Shown piece after piece: positions 1 to 7,875 of a stretch of 21,633 nucleotides of DNA. A program made the translations under genes and the position numbers. The notes beneath the pieces are model-generated. The model was given only the letters and a program-made list of their open reading frames with translations. It was not told the DNA's origin and did not search any database. Source of the DNA: an uncultured Eubacteriales bacterium (GTDB lineage: Bacteria; Bacillota; Clostridia; Oscillospirales; RGIG7773); NCBI GenBank assembly GCA_934541205.1, contig CAKTDK010000012.1:1-21633 (forward strand), in the 5' to 3' direction. Each line of letters starts with the position of its first letter. Position 1 is the first letter of the stretch.

Positions 1-2
1 TT

Positions 3-326
3 TGTAGGCAATTTTTCAAGTATTTTTATATAGTAATTGATAGCATTGCAGCCGTTATTATAAATTTTTTTAAAAATCAAAACTCTCCCGTAATAAATAC
101 CCGCGCTTATGTATCGGATAAAAAAAGATACTCACATACAGACACAAATAATATAATCCATACTGATTACTATATCATTTTTACTCTTGACTCAAACGAC
201 GTCATAAAATTCTGTGTCCCTGGCAGAATATATAGACAGCTTGAATGCGGATATAACGGGATTTTAACTTTTCAAGGAAAAAAATTTTTAAAATTTCAAA
301 GCGGAGAAATCATTGCGGAAAAATAA
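3..326 (+). CDS. DUF2500-like membrane protein, C-terminal part (5' end outside window)
   Basis: The frame is open from base 3 to the TAA at 324-326, giving 107 residues with no start in view, so this is the C-terminal part of a longer protein. The first 20 or so residues are hydrophobic, as expected for the end of a membrane segment. They are followed by the pattern NSPV-x-x-TRAYVSDK, a polar histidine/threonine stretch, DYYIIFTLDSND and a C-terminal GILTFQGKKFLKF. From memory this order (NHSP, VVSKR, TYYVTF, GxLTFQGTRFLGF) is that of the DUF2500 family, small one-helix membrane proteins of unknown function. The stop is 16 bases before the rodA start, so the two genes are probably co-transcribed. 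No function can be assigned. Confidence 0.72.
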   Translation, partial: CRQFFKYFYIVIDSIAAVIINFFKNQNSPVINTRAYVSDKKRYSHTDTNNIIHTDYYIIFTLDSNDVIKFCVPGRIYRQLECGYNGILTFQGKKFLKFQSGEIIAEK

Positions 327-342
327 CCGAAAGGAAAGTATT

Positions 343-1464
343 ATGGAGATTAATAGAAACAGACTTTTTCAAAAATTCCGAAATTTCGATATTATTACTT
401 TTTCTTTGGCATTAGCTTTATCGATTTTCGGTCTTACTCTTGTTTACAGTGCTACTTATTCCTATGAAACCTATAAGTATCTTATAATTCAGGGAGCCGG
501 CTGTTTCCTCGGGTTTATATGCGTTATAATAATACATTTCATAGAATATGATACCTTGTCTAAAATTTCTCCTTTTTTATATGCTTTCGGAGTACTTTTT
601 CTTTTATCGGTTTTTGTTATCGGAAAAGAAGTAGACGGAAATAAAAACTGGATAAGATTTTTCGGTATAGGCATACAGCCGTCTGAAATTGTAAAAATAA
701 TTTTTATTATTTCATTTGCCACTCATCTTAATATTGTAAAAGATAAGTTAAATAAATTTAAATCTATTGCCATGCTTTTTTTGCATTTCGGAATTCTTGC
801 TGTAATAATAGCGTTGCAGGGCGACTTCGGAACTGTATTTGTCTACTGTGCAATTATGCTGGGAATGCTTTTCTGCGCCGGATTAAAACTGAGATATTTT
901 GCGGTTGGTCTTGCCGGAGCCGCAGGAACTTTAGTATTTTTATGGAACTTTGTTTTTAAAACTTATCACAAAAAAAGAATTCTTCTCACATTTAATCCCG
1001 AGCTTGATCCTTTGGGATTCGGTTACCAGGCTATACAAAGCAAAATTGCGGTAGGAGCAGGAAAAGTTGCCGGAAAAGGCTATCTTCAGGGGCTTCAGAA
1101 TCAATACAGTATTCTTCCCGCAAAACAAACAGATTTTATATTTTCGGTATGCGGAGAAGAATTCGGATTTTTGGGGTGCATACTTCTTATCGCCTTATTT
1201 GTATGCTTATTTGTAAGAATTTTAATTGTTTCTTCAAAGTCAAGGGATTATATCGGAAGTTATATATGCGTAGGCGTTTTCTCCATGCTTGCTTTTCAAA
1301 TGATTGAAAATATAGGAATGTGTATAGGAATACTTCCTGTTATAGGAATTACTCTTCCCTTTATAAGTTACGGCGGAAGCTCTATTTTATCTGTGTGGCT
1401 GTCTGTCGGGCTTGTAATGTCGGTTTATTCCCAAAGAGATGTTTCAATGTTTCGCAACCTATAA
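343..1464 (+). CDS. rodA: Rod shape-determining protein RodA (SEDS peptidoglycan glycosyltransferase)
   Basis: RodA polymerises lipid II into glycan strands at the lateral cell wall, working in the membrane with a class B penicillin-binding protein. The 373-residue product is the usual size and has about ten hydrophobic segments. Family motifs are clear: GNKNWIRF and QPSEIVK near residues 105-125, NPELDPLGFGYQAIQSKIA, LPAKQTDFIF and, near the C-terminus, ISYGGSS. Asp264 in the QTDF motif matches the proposed catalytic aspartate of RodA (Asp262 in E. coli). The NPExDPLG and TDFIFSV wording favours RodA over FtsW or SpoVE. I chose ATG 343 because GAAAGGAAAG lies just upstream; an in-frame TTG at 313 is inside the preceding gene and has no ribosome site. 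A strong terminator follows. Confidence 0.93.
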   Translation: MEINRNRLFQKFRNFDIITFSLALALSIFGLTLVYSATYSYETYKYLIIQGAGCFLGFICVIIIHFIEYDTLSKISPFLYAFGVLFLLSVFVIGKEVDGNKNWIRFFGIGIQPSEIVKIIFIISFATHLNIVKDKLNKFKSIAMLFLHFGILAVIIALQGDFGTVFVYCAIMLGMLFCAGLKLRYFAVGLAGAAGTLVFLWNFVFKTYHKKRILLTFNPELDPLGFGYQAIQSKIAVGAGKVAGKGYLQGLQNQYSILPAKQTDFIFSVCGEEFGFLGCILLIALFVCLFVRILIVSSKSRDYIGSYICVGVFSMLAFQMIENIGMCIGILPVIGITLPFISYGGSSILSVWLSVGLVMSVYSQRDVSMFRNL

Positions 1465-1478
1465 AAATAGTTTTTCAT

Positions 1479-1507
1479 CAGACGGCAATATGCCGTCTGT
1501 TTTTTTC
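1479..1507 (+). terminator. Rho-independent terminator of rodA
   Basis: A perfect 9-bp stem (CAGACGGCA / TGCCGTCTG) with a 3-base loop is followed at once by eight T residues. It lies 14 bases after the rodA stop and separates rodA from typA. Confidence 0.93.
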
Positions 1508-1592
1508 TCTTAAAAGTAAAAATATTCAAAATAGATATAAAAGCTGTGTATTTTTATGTCTAAAATTCCACTTTTATTTAATAATATAAAAT

Positions 1593-1598
1593 AGTATA
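1593..1598 (+). promoter_or_regulatory. Candidate -10 element of the typA promoter
   Basis: A consensus TATAAT lies 43 bases before the typA start, between the rodA terminator and the typA ribosome site. No good -35 hexamer is seen 16-18 bases upstream (the best is ACTTTT/CTTTTA-like), so the call rests on the -10 and on position. A promoter is needed here because of the terminator upstream. Confidence 0.4.
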
Positions 1599-1641
1599 AT
1601 TTATTGTGGTGTAAATTTAACTTATTTTTGGAGGAATTTTT

Positions 1642-3456
1642 TTGATTAGAACTGATTTAAGAAATATAGCTATAATTGCCCATGTTGACCATGGGAAAAC
1701 CACTTTGGTTGATGAAATGCTTAAGCAAGGAGGCTCTTTCAGAGAAAATCAGGTTGTTGAAGAAAGAGTTATGGATTCAAACGACCTTGAACGGGAAAGG
1801 GGTATAACAATCCTTGCAAAAAACACTTCTACTCATTATAATGGTGTAAAAATAAACATTATTGATACTCCCGGCCATGCTGATTTCGGCGGTGAAGTTG
1901 AGCGTGTTTTAAAAATGGTAGACGGAGTACTTCTTCTTGTAGACGCTGCAGAAGGTCCTATGCCTCAGACGCGTTTTGTACTTCAAAAAGCCCTTGAACT
2001 CGGACACAAAGTAATCGTTATTATTAATAAAATAGACAAGCCCGACGCAAGACTTGACGAAATCCCCGATGAGGTTTTAGAGCTTCTTCTTGAACTTAAC
2101 GCTACAGACGAACAGCTTGACAGTCCCATGGTATTCTGTTCAGGTCGTGAAGGCACTGCTTCACTTTCTCCTTATAAAGAAGGAACTGATCTTGTTCCTT
2201 TATTTGAAACTATTCTTGATTATATTGACCCTCCAAAAGGAGATGAAGACGGAAAGCTTCAGCTTCTTGTTTCCTCTATTGATTATAACGAATATGTTGG
2301 AAGAATAGGCGTTGGACGTGTTGAAAGAGGAATTATAAAACCCAATATGGAAGTTGCTATTTGTGATTATCATAACGAAAGACAACCAAAAAAAGCAAAA
2401 ATAGCAAATCTTTATCAGATTGATACCCTTACAAGAACTGCCTGTCAAAGCGCAACGGTTGGCGATATAGTAACATTTTCAGGAATAGAGGATTTAACTA
2501 TCGGAGATACAATATGTTCTCCCGATTCTCCCGAGCCTCTTCCTTTTGTAAAAATTTCCGAGCCTACGGTTGAAATGACTTTCTGCGTTAACAACAGTCC
2601 TTTTGCCGGAAAAGAAGGTAAATTTGTTACAACTCGTCAAATAAGAGACAGACTTATGAAAGAACTCCTAAAAGACGTTTCTTTAAGAGTAAAAGATACA
2701 GATTCCACAGACAGTTTTCTTGTATCGGGACGAGGAGAAATGCACCTTTCCATCCTTATAGAAAATATGAGAAGAGAAGGATATGAATTTGCGGTAAGCA
2801 TGCCCAGAGTTTTGATGAAAGAAATTGACGGTGTCAAATGCGAGCCTATGGAAAAACTTATTATAGACGTACCTGAAGAATGTGTCGGTTCTGTAATGGA
2901 AAAAATGGGTTACAGAAAAGGAGAGCTTATTCAAATGCATCCTCAAGGTTCAAGAATGCAGCTTGAATTCATAATTCCTTCAAGAGGACTTTTCGGGTAC
3001 AGAAGTGAATTTATGACAGATACCAAAGGAGAAGGAATTTTAAACTCCGTATTTTATGAATACCAGCCTTATAAAGGCGATATTCCTACAAGATTTACAG
3101 GTTCTCTAATCGCTTTTGAAACAGGTCAGTCAATAACATATGGTCTTTTCAACGCCCAGGAAAGAGGCACTTTGTTTATAGGTCCCGGCGTAGATGTTTA
3201 CGAAGGTATGGTAGTAGGCGTATCTCCGAAAGCCGAAGACCTTGCAGTTAACGTATGCAAAAAGAAACATGTGTCAAATATGCGCGCTTCCGGCTCTGAC
3301 GAAACTTTAAGACTTGTTCCCCCTAAAGTTTTAAGCCTTGAAGAAGCTATTGAATTTTTAAAAGAAGACGAGCTGTTAGAAGTTACTCCCAAAAATATAA
3401 GAATTCGTAAACTGCATCTTAATAAAGCCGACAGAATGAAAGCCATGAAAAAATAA
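1642..3456 (+). CDS. typA: Translational GTPase TypA/BipA
   Basis: TypA (BipA) is an EF-G-like GTPase that binds the 70S ribosome and helps large-subunit assembly, especially in cold or stress. All GTPase motifs are present: G1 AHVDHGKTT (residues 13-21), switch I RERGITI (51-57), G3 DTPGH (75-79) and G4 NKID (129-132). An EF-Tu-like beta-barrel, EF-G III/V-like folds and the BipA-specific C-terminal domain follow (SRGLFGYRSEFMTDTKGEG, then YGLFNAQERGTLFIGPG). At 604 residues it is family-typical and intact. The start is TTG at 1642, seven bases after GGAGG; no ATG fits, and the N-terminus MIRTDLRNIAIIAHVDHGKTT matches the family. It is a single-gene unit between two terminators. Confidence 0.97.
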   Translation: MIRTDLRNIAIIAHVDHGKTTLVDEMLKQGGSFRENQVVEERVMDSNDLERERGITILAKNTSTHYNGVKINIIDTPGHADFGGEVERVLKMVDGVLLLVDAAEGPMPQTRFVLQKALELGHKVIVIINKIDKPDARLDEIPDEVLELLLELNATDEQLDSPMVFCSGREGTASLSPYKEGTDLVPLFETILDYIDPPKGDEDGKLQLLVSSIDYNEYVGRIGVGRVERGIIKPNMEVAICDYHNERQPKKAKIANLYQIDTLTRTACQSATVGDIVTFSGIEDLTIGDTICSPDSPEPLPFVKISEPTVEMTFCVNNSPFAGKEGKFVTTRQIRDRLMKELLKDVSLRVKDTDSTDSFLVSGRGEMHLSILIENMRREGYEFAVSMPRVLMKEIDGVKCEPMEKLIIDVPEECVGSVMEKMGYRKGELIQMHPQGSRMQLEFIIPSRGLFGYRSEFMTDTKGEGILNSVFYEYQPYKGDIPTRFTGSLIAFETGQSITYGLFNAQERGTLFIGPGVDVYEGMVVGVSPKAEDLAVNVCKKKHVSNMRASGSDETLRLVPPKVLSLEEAIEFLKEDELLEVTPKNIRIRKLHLNKADRMKAMKK

Positions 3457-3465
3457 AATAAACTA

Positions 3466-3498
3466 CGTATGAATGTAAATTCATACGGTTTTTATTTT
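3466..3498 (+). terminator. Terminator of typA, probably shared with the convergent ABC operon
   Basis: A 9-bp perfect stem (CGTATGAAT / ATTCATACG, loop GTAA) is followed by GTTTTTATTTT on the + strand. It sits between the typA stop and the convergent stop of the exporter gene. On the - strand the stem is followed by an A/T-rich tail with fewer consecutive T, so termination from that side is likely but weaker. Confidence 0.85.
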
Positions 3499-5293
3499 AA
3501 GAAAACTGCGAGTTAAAAAGAGAAGCATAAAAGCCCTTTTTCTCCATTAATTCCTTGTGATTTCCCTGTTCAATAACATTTCCGTCTTTAACCACAAGAA
3601 TAATATCCGCATTTTGTATAGTCGAAAGACGATGCGCAATAACAAAACAAGTACGGCCTTTCATAAGCTCCGACATAGCAGACTGTATATTTTTTTCAGT
3701 ACGTGAATCTACATTGGACGTAGCTTCATCAAGAATAAGCATGCTGCTTTTCGGAAGCATAGCGCGAGCGATTGTTATAAGCTGCTTCTGACCTTTGGAA
3801 ATATTCATTCCGTCGTCTGAAAGCAAAGTTTGATATCCATCGGGCAAACGTTCAATAAACGAATGAATTTTTGCCGCTTTTGCTGCGGCAATTACTTCCT
3901 CCATTGTGGCATCTTCTCTGCCGTAAGTAATATTTTCAAAAATACTTCCGTAAAAAAGCCAGGTGTCCTGAAGTACCATTGTATAAGATTTTCTCAGACT
4001 TTCTCTTGTAATGTCGCTTATCTCGGTATCATCAACAAAAATTTTACCGTCATTTACATCATAAAACCTCATCAAAAGATTGATAACCGTTGTTTTTCCG
4101 GCTCCTGTAGGTCCTACGATTGCAATAGTCTGCCCCGGTTTTGCATGTAACGAAAAATTATGTAAAATTGTTTTTTCCGGAGTATATCCGAATTCAACAT
4201 TTTGAATTTCAATATCTCCTTTTACGTCCGAAAGAATCTTTGCGTTATCTTTATCCTTCTTTTCGGGTTTCTCATCAATAATTCGAAAAATACGCTCCGC
4301 AGCGGTAAAAGCAGACTGAAATTCACTTATAATATTTGCAAATTCATTAATAGGTCCCGCAAATTTTCTCGAATACATAACAAACTGTGTAACTCCTCCT
4401 ATGGTAATAAACCACATCGTTCCCTCAACAACGCTTCCATTTTGAGATAAAAGATATAAAATTCCCCCGAAAATCATAACAAGTGAAATAGACAAATTAT
4501 TAATAAAATTTACAGAAGGTCCTATCATTGCTCCGTAATATTCCGCATCATAATAAGAATTAACCGCCTTTTCATTGTATTTATCAAATTCTTTGGTAAC
4601 AGTTTCAGCACGATAATACGCTTTTATTGTTTTTACACCGCAAAGCATTTCTTCTGCAAAACCATTTAATTCCCCTAAGCTTCTGGAACGTTTACGAAAT
4701 AGAGGCTGTATTTTTTTGGCTTTTTGCTTTGTAAAGAAAATTGAAATAGGAACGGTAACTACAAAAACAAGTATCAAAGGTTTTGAAATAACAAACATAA
4801 AATACAAAGAACCCAAAACGGTATATACGCTTGTCAGAACCTGAACAAGATCTGTTGAAAGAGAGGCGTTTACTGTATCTATATCATAAGAAATACGGCT
4901 TATTATATCTCCTGTAGTATGATTATCGAAATACGATACCGGCAAATTCGTTAAATTTTCAAAAAGCTGTTTTCTCATAAGATATGTTATTTTTTGACTT
5001 AAATTAACCATAATTACAGTTAAAATATATGCGAGAATTGCAGAAATTACATAGCAAAATAACATCTGCCAAAAATTATAAATAACAATATCCATATCAA
5101 CTCCTTTCGGAGAAGAAATTGCGTCAATGGCATTTCCCAAATAACGAGGCCCTATTAACGCAAGATAGTTTGACAAAACAGAAAGTATAACCGCAACCAA
5201 TGCTAAAGGCCATTGCTTAAAAATATATCCCAGCAAACGTAAAAAGGTATGACCTTTTGTTTTTTTATCCGATATGTTATTTTTTTTATTCAA
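3497..5293 (-). CDS. ABC exporter half-transporter, subunit with catalytic ATPase site (heterodimer partner 2)
   Basis: This is a type IV ABC half-exporter: six transmembrane segments (about residues 20-320) fused to an ATPase domain. In the numbering used here Walker A GPTGAGKTT holds Lys400, the signature is ISKGQ (Ser499-Gln502) rather than LSGGQ, Walker B ends in the catalytic Glu523 (LILDEATS), and the switch His is His554 (AHRLSTIQ). Catalytic Glu and His plus an altered signature is the mark of the active half of heterodimeric exporters (BmrCD, LmrCD, TM287/288); the partner is the gene just upstream. An ATG at 5329 would add 12 residues but has no ribosome site. The TTG at 5293 follows a G-rich tract (GGGGGGAAG) and overlaps the upstream stop by 8 bases, so I prefer it. 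Drug export is likely from the MarR linkage, but the substrate is unknown. Confidence 0.88.
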   Translation of the reverse strand: MNKKNNISDKKTKGHTFLRLLGYIFKQWPLALVAVILSVLSNYLALIGPRYLGNAIDAISSPKGVDMDIVIYNFWQMLFCYVISAILAYILTVIMVNLSQKITYLMRKQLFENLTNLPVSYFDNHTTGDIISRISYDIDTVNASLSTDLVQVLTSVYTVLGSLYFMFVISKPLILVFVVTVPISIFFTKQKAKKIQPLFRKRSRSLGELNGFAEEMLCGVKTIKAYYRAETVTKEFDKYNEKAVNSYYDAEYYGAMIGPSVNFINNLSISLVMIFGGILYLLSQNGSVVEGTMWFITIGGVTQFVMYSRKFAGPINEFANIISEFQSAFTAAERIFRIIDEKPEKKDKDNAKILSDVKGDIEIQNVEFGYTPEKTILHNFSLHAKPGQTIAIVGPTGAGKTTVINLLMRFYDVNDGKIFVDDTEISDITRESLRKSYTMVLQDTWLFYGSIFENITYGREDATMEEVIAAAKAAKIHSFIERLPDGYQTLLSDDGMNISKGQKQLITIARAMLPKSSMLILDEATSNVDSRTEKNIQSAMSELMKGRTCFVIAHRLSTIQNADIILVVKDGNVIEQGNHKELMEKKGFYASLFNSQFS

Positions 5294-7013
5294 AAAAGCT
5301 TCCCCCCATCTGCGATTTGCTGATTTCATTATATACAGAACAATTATTCATTAAATCTTCATGCTTTCCTATACCGATAATTTCTCCTTCTTCAAGCACA
5401 ATTATTAAATCGCAGTTTTTTACCGAACTTACTCTTTGCGCAACAATTACAGACGTCACTTCGTCTATATTTTGCTTTATGGCAGACCTTAAATTCAAAT
5501 CCGTCTTATAATCAAGCGCAGAAGAAGAATCGTCTAAAATTAAAATATCAGGCTTTGAAGCAAGGGCGCGCGCAATTAAAAGACGCTGCTTTTGTCCCCC
5601 TGATATATTAGTGGCTTTTTGAGTAAGAATATGATTATATTTTTCTGGAAAAGAAGAAATAAACTCATCTGCCTGAGCAATTTTTGCCGCTCTTACAATA
5701 TCCTCATGGTTTATATCTCTTCCAAAACGTATATTCTCTTCAATTGTATCAGAATAAAGAAAATCATTTTGCATTGCAACTCCGAATTTCAAACGAAGTT
5801 CCTTTTCATCAAAAGTACGTATATCTTTGCCTTCTATTCGTACAGATCCGGAAGTTACATCATAAAAACGCATTAATAAATTTATAATAGTCGTTTTTCC
5901 GCTGCCCGTAGCACCTATTATACCCAAACTTTCGCCGCGATTTAACCTAAAACTGATATTTTTAAGCATATCTTTATTTTCATTATAAGAAAAATAAACT
6001 TTATCAAATACAATATAAGCATCGTCCTTTTGTAAAGGATATATGTTTTCAGAACTCTGCTCTAAATCTTTTGAAACATCTATTACTTGTTTTATTCTTT
6101 CCGCAGAAGCTGAACTTTTCGTATACATCATAAAAATACGAGTAATAGAAAGAGTCGCCATAGATATCATTGTAAAATACTGCGTAAAAGCAACTATCTT
6201 TCCCGGTTCCGTCTGATGCCCCATAACCCTGTAAGCTCCGACTAAAACAACAAAAGTAATACCCAAATTCATCAAAAGATTCATTACGGGATTAACAAAC
6301 CCCATAGTTAGACTTGCTTTTTTCTCATCTTTTACAAGCTTCTGATTTACTTTATTATATCTTTTATGTTCACTTTTTACTTTTGAAAGCGCTTTAATAA
6401 CACGAATCCCCTGTGAGTCTTCACGAACAACTCTTATCATAGCGTCTACTGACTTTTGAACTTGAACATAAAGCTTTACTCCCCACAATGAAACAAAATA
6501 AACAACAATAAAAATAACGGGAAGTACCGCAAGAAGTACTAAGGATAAAAAAGGATCCATTATTAATGTGACTATAATTCCTCCCAAAAGAAGAAGAGGA
6601 GCTCTTACTCCAAGTCTTTGTATTCTGCCGATAAAATTCTGAACATTATATGTATCTGTAGTAATTCTTGATTCAAGCGACGGTATTGTAAATTCATCAA
6701 CCTGTTTTCCTGAAAGCGTCATTATACGGTAAAATAAATCATGCCGTATCTTTTCCGTACAATCACGAGAAACCTTTGAAGCCATACGATTTGCTTTAAC
6801 ATTACATACAAATGCAATCAAAGCGCATAAAATCATTGCGCAGCCCCAAATAATAATCATAAATAAACGTCCGTCATTAGGAACTACTTCATCAAGTATA
6901 TAACTTAAAATATAAGGTAAAGCCAGTTCAATAAGCGTACCAGCAGTTTTTATAAAAAATCCTAAAATTACCGCTTTAATAAACGGCTTGATATATCTGT
7001 ATAAAAACTTCAT
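5286..7013 (-). CDS. ABC exporter half-transporter, subunit with degenerate ATPase site (heterodimer partner 1)
   Basis: A 575-residue half-transporter with six transmembrane segments followed by an ATPase domain. Walker A GATGSGKTT (Lys373) and signature SGGQ (471-474) are canonical. Walker B reads LILDDSSS, with Asp495 in place of the catalytic Glu, and the switch histidine is replaced by Gln526 (VAQRVSSV). The same two changes mark the degenerate-site subunit of heterodimeric exporters such as TM287, so this half should bind ATP without efficient hydrolysis at its own Walker site. Its ATG overlaps the marR stop by 4 bases (ATGA), and its 3' end overlaps the second half-transporter, which indicates translational coupling and one operon. 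The likely role is export of drugs, peptides or lipophilic compounds; the substrate cannot be read from the sequence. Confidence 0.9.
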   Translation of the reverse strand: MKFLYRYIKPFIKAVILGFFIKTAGTLIELALPYILSYILDEVVPNDGRLFMIIIWGCAMILCALIAFVCNVKANRMASKVSRDCTEKIRHDLFYRIMTLSGKQVDEFTIPSLESRITTDTYNVQNFIGRIQRLGVRAPLLLLGGIIVTLIMDPFLSLVLLAVLPVIFIVVYFVSLWGVKLYVQVQKSVDAMIRVVREDSQGIRVIKALSKVKSEHKRYNKVNQKLVKDEKKASLTMGFVNPVMNLLMNLGITFVVLVGAYRVMGHQTEPGKIVAFTQYFTMISMATLSITRIFMMYTKSSASAERIKQVIDVSKDLEQSSENIYPLQKDDAYIVFDKVYFSYNENKDMLKNISFRLNRGESLGIIGATGSGKTTIINLLMRFYDVTSGSVRIEGKDIRTFDEKELRLKFGVAMQNDFLYSDTIEENIRFGRDINHEDIVRAAKIAQADEFISSFPEKYNHILTQKATNISGGQKQRLLIARALASKPDILILDDSSSALDYKTDLNLRSAIKQNIDEVTSVIVAQRVSSVKNCDLIIVLEEGEIIGIGKHEDLMNNCSVYNEISKSQMGGSFFE

Positions 7014-7450
7014 TTTTCCCTTTCATTCTCCTCAAAATACTCTCTTGCCCGCTTAGCCATTTTTCCCATCATACTGGAAAGCATCTCAAGTTCCTCTTCA
7101 GTAAAACCCCGAGTAATATACTCATTCCAAAAAGAAGTAGTCTCTTTTACTTTAGAAAGAACATCAAACGCCTTTTGAGTAGGATATACGAGTATAACTC
7201 TTTTGTCATCTTCACTGTGATGCCTTTTAACAAAACCTTCTTGTTCAAGATAAGAAAGCTGTCTTGTAACATTGCTTTTATCTACACATATATGCTTTGC
7301 AAGCTGTTCCTGAGATATTCCGGGACTGCTGCATACTTTCATAATATAACTGTGATGAGGCGCCTTAAGATTTATATCCTTAAATTTTTCTCCTCTATAC
7401 ATAGCCCCGCATCTGCTTATTACATTTATCTGTCTCATAAACGTAGGCAT
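7010..7450 (-). CDS. MarR-family transcriptional regulator
   Basis: A 146-residue winged-helix protein of MarR size. A helical N-terminus is followed by the recognition region SQEQLAKHICVDKSNVTRQLSYLEQEGFVKR (about residues 46-76), then a wing rich in charged residues (HHSEDDKRVILVYPT) and C-terminal dimerisation helices. MarR proteins are dimeric repressors released by small aromatic or toxic ligands or by oxidation. This one is the first gene of the exporter operon and overlaps the next gene by 4 bases. The start ATG at 7450 follows AGGGGGA by six bases. A 12-bp palindrome across the predicted start site of its own promoter suggests autorepression, and thus control of the exporter. The ligand is unknown. 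Confidence 0.92.
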   Translation of the reverse strand: MPTFMRQINVISRCGAMYRGEKFKDINLKAPHHSYIMKVCSSPGISQEQLAKHICVDKSNVTRQLSYLEQEGFVKRHHSEDDKRVILVYPTQKAFDVLSKVKETTSFWNEYITRGFTEEELEMLSSMMGKMAKRAREYFEENEREK

Positions 7451-7479
7451 AATATTCCCCCTGTTATTTTATAAAATAG

Positions 7480-7491
7480 TTGCGTACGCAA
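7480..7491. promoter_or_regulatory. Palindromic operator, probable MarR binding site
   Basis: TTGCGTACGCAA is a perfect 12-bp palindrome starting two bases downstream of the -10 box of the marR promoter, so it covers the predicted transcription start. MarR-family operators are often short palindromes of TTGC...GCAA form placed this way. Binding here would block RNA polymerase. It is also 52 bases upstream of the divergent + strand promoter, which it could influence but does not overlap. Confidence 0.72.
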
Positions 7492-7493
7492 TC

Positions 7494-7522
7494 ATTATAT
7501 CATAATAATTAAATAATGTAAA
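7494..7522 (-). promoter_or_regulatory. Sigma-A promoter of the marR-ABC exporter operon
   Basis: On the - strand TTTACA (7517-7522) and TATAAT (7494-7499) are separated by exactly 17 bases, five of six and six of six matches to consensus. The predicted start is near 7487, inside the palindromic operator. The leader to the marR ATG is about 37 bases. A TTGACA lies further upstream (7544-7549) but has only a weak -10 at the right distance. Confidence 0.82.
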
Positions 7523-7542
7523 TATCAGTGTTTTTATTTCGT

Positions 7543-7571
7543 TTGTCAAAATAAAAATGCTATGATATAAT
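7543..7571 (+). promoter_or_regulatory. Strong rightward promoter upstream of parE
   Basis: On the + strand TTGTCA (7543-7548) and TATAAT (7566-7571) are separated by 17 bases. The predicted start is near 7578. The first gene in this direction is parE at 7876, so the transcript would have a leader of about 300 bases, or it may produce a separate short RNA. It is divergent from the marR promoter. Confidence 0.68.
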
Positions 7572-7875
7572 ATAAAAAGACACTTTGTATTTTTTATTTC
7601 GAAATAAATATCTCGCTCGGCATTAGTCTCGCATTTCGCCTTGCAAAATCGATATTAATTTCCGTTCTACAACTTCACTTTGTGCTTTTTTATTTTCAAG
7701 TAAATATTTTTCATCGCTATGAGTATATTATTTTATATAAAAACAGCATTGATTTCTTTTAAAAATATAAAAAACTATTTACATTTTATTATATTTTTCA
7801 AAACCGGCTTCCTTTATTAGAAAGCCGATTAATTAAGTTTAAATAAAATACCCTTTCGAAAGGATGTTTAGAAAT
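7572..7875 (+). other. Gene-free leader region upstream of parE, with repeat-like sequence
   Basis: About 300 bases hold no convincing gene. Two imperfect copies of a block beginning CACTTTGT then T-rich sequence lie at 7581-7610 and 7676-7712. A perfect 16-bp palindrome, TTTATTTCGAAATAAA, lies at 7593-7608. The segment 7611-7645 is richer in G+C than its surroundings. A hairpin at 7805-7827 (CGGCTT / AAGCCG) is better paired on the - strand, where a T·G replaces a C·A mismatch. The phrase AAGACACTTTGT at the left end recurs inverted in the element at 12056-12218. I recognise no known riboswitch. The sequence could be a 5' leader, a remnant of a dispersed repeat, or both. Confidence 0.45.
7576..7712. 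repeat. Imperfect direct repeats starting CACTTTGT; possible dispersed-repeat remnant
   Basis: CACTTTGT followed by a T-run, an ATTT(C/T)... phrase and (A)TAAATAT occurs at 7581 and again at 7676, 95 bases apart. The first copy extends left to AAGACACTTTGT, which matches the inverse of 12158-12170. Sharing between two separate intergenic regions suggests a repeat family in this genome, but only these copies are visible. Confidence 0.4.

Noticed and set aside
313..342. TTG start that extends RodA by 10 residues
   Set aside because: It lies inside the preceding DUF2500-like frame without a ribosome site; ATG 343 has one.
1320..1589. Forward 89-residue frame across the end of rodA
   Set aside because: It is out of frame with rodA, runs through the terminator and has no ribosome site.
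7500..7660. Start-less reverse frame through the repeat region
   Set aside because: It has no start codon or ribosome site and crosses both promoters; it is more likely a by-product of repeat sequence.
7864..7875. ATG 7864 as the parE start
   Set aside because: It overlaps the AAAGGA ribosome site; the ATG at 7876 has spacing and an N-terminus typical of the family.
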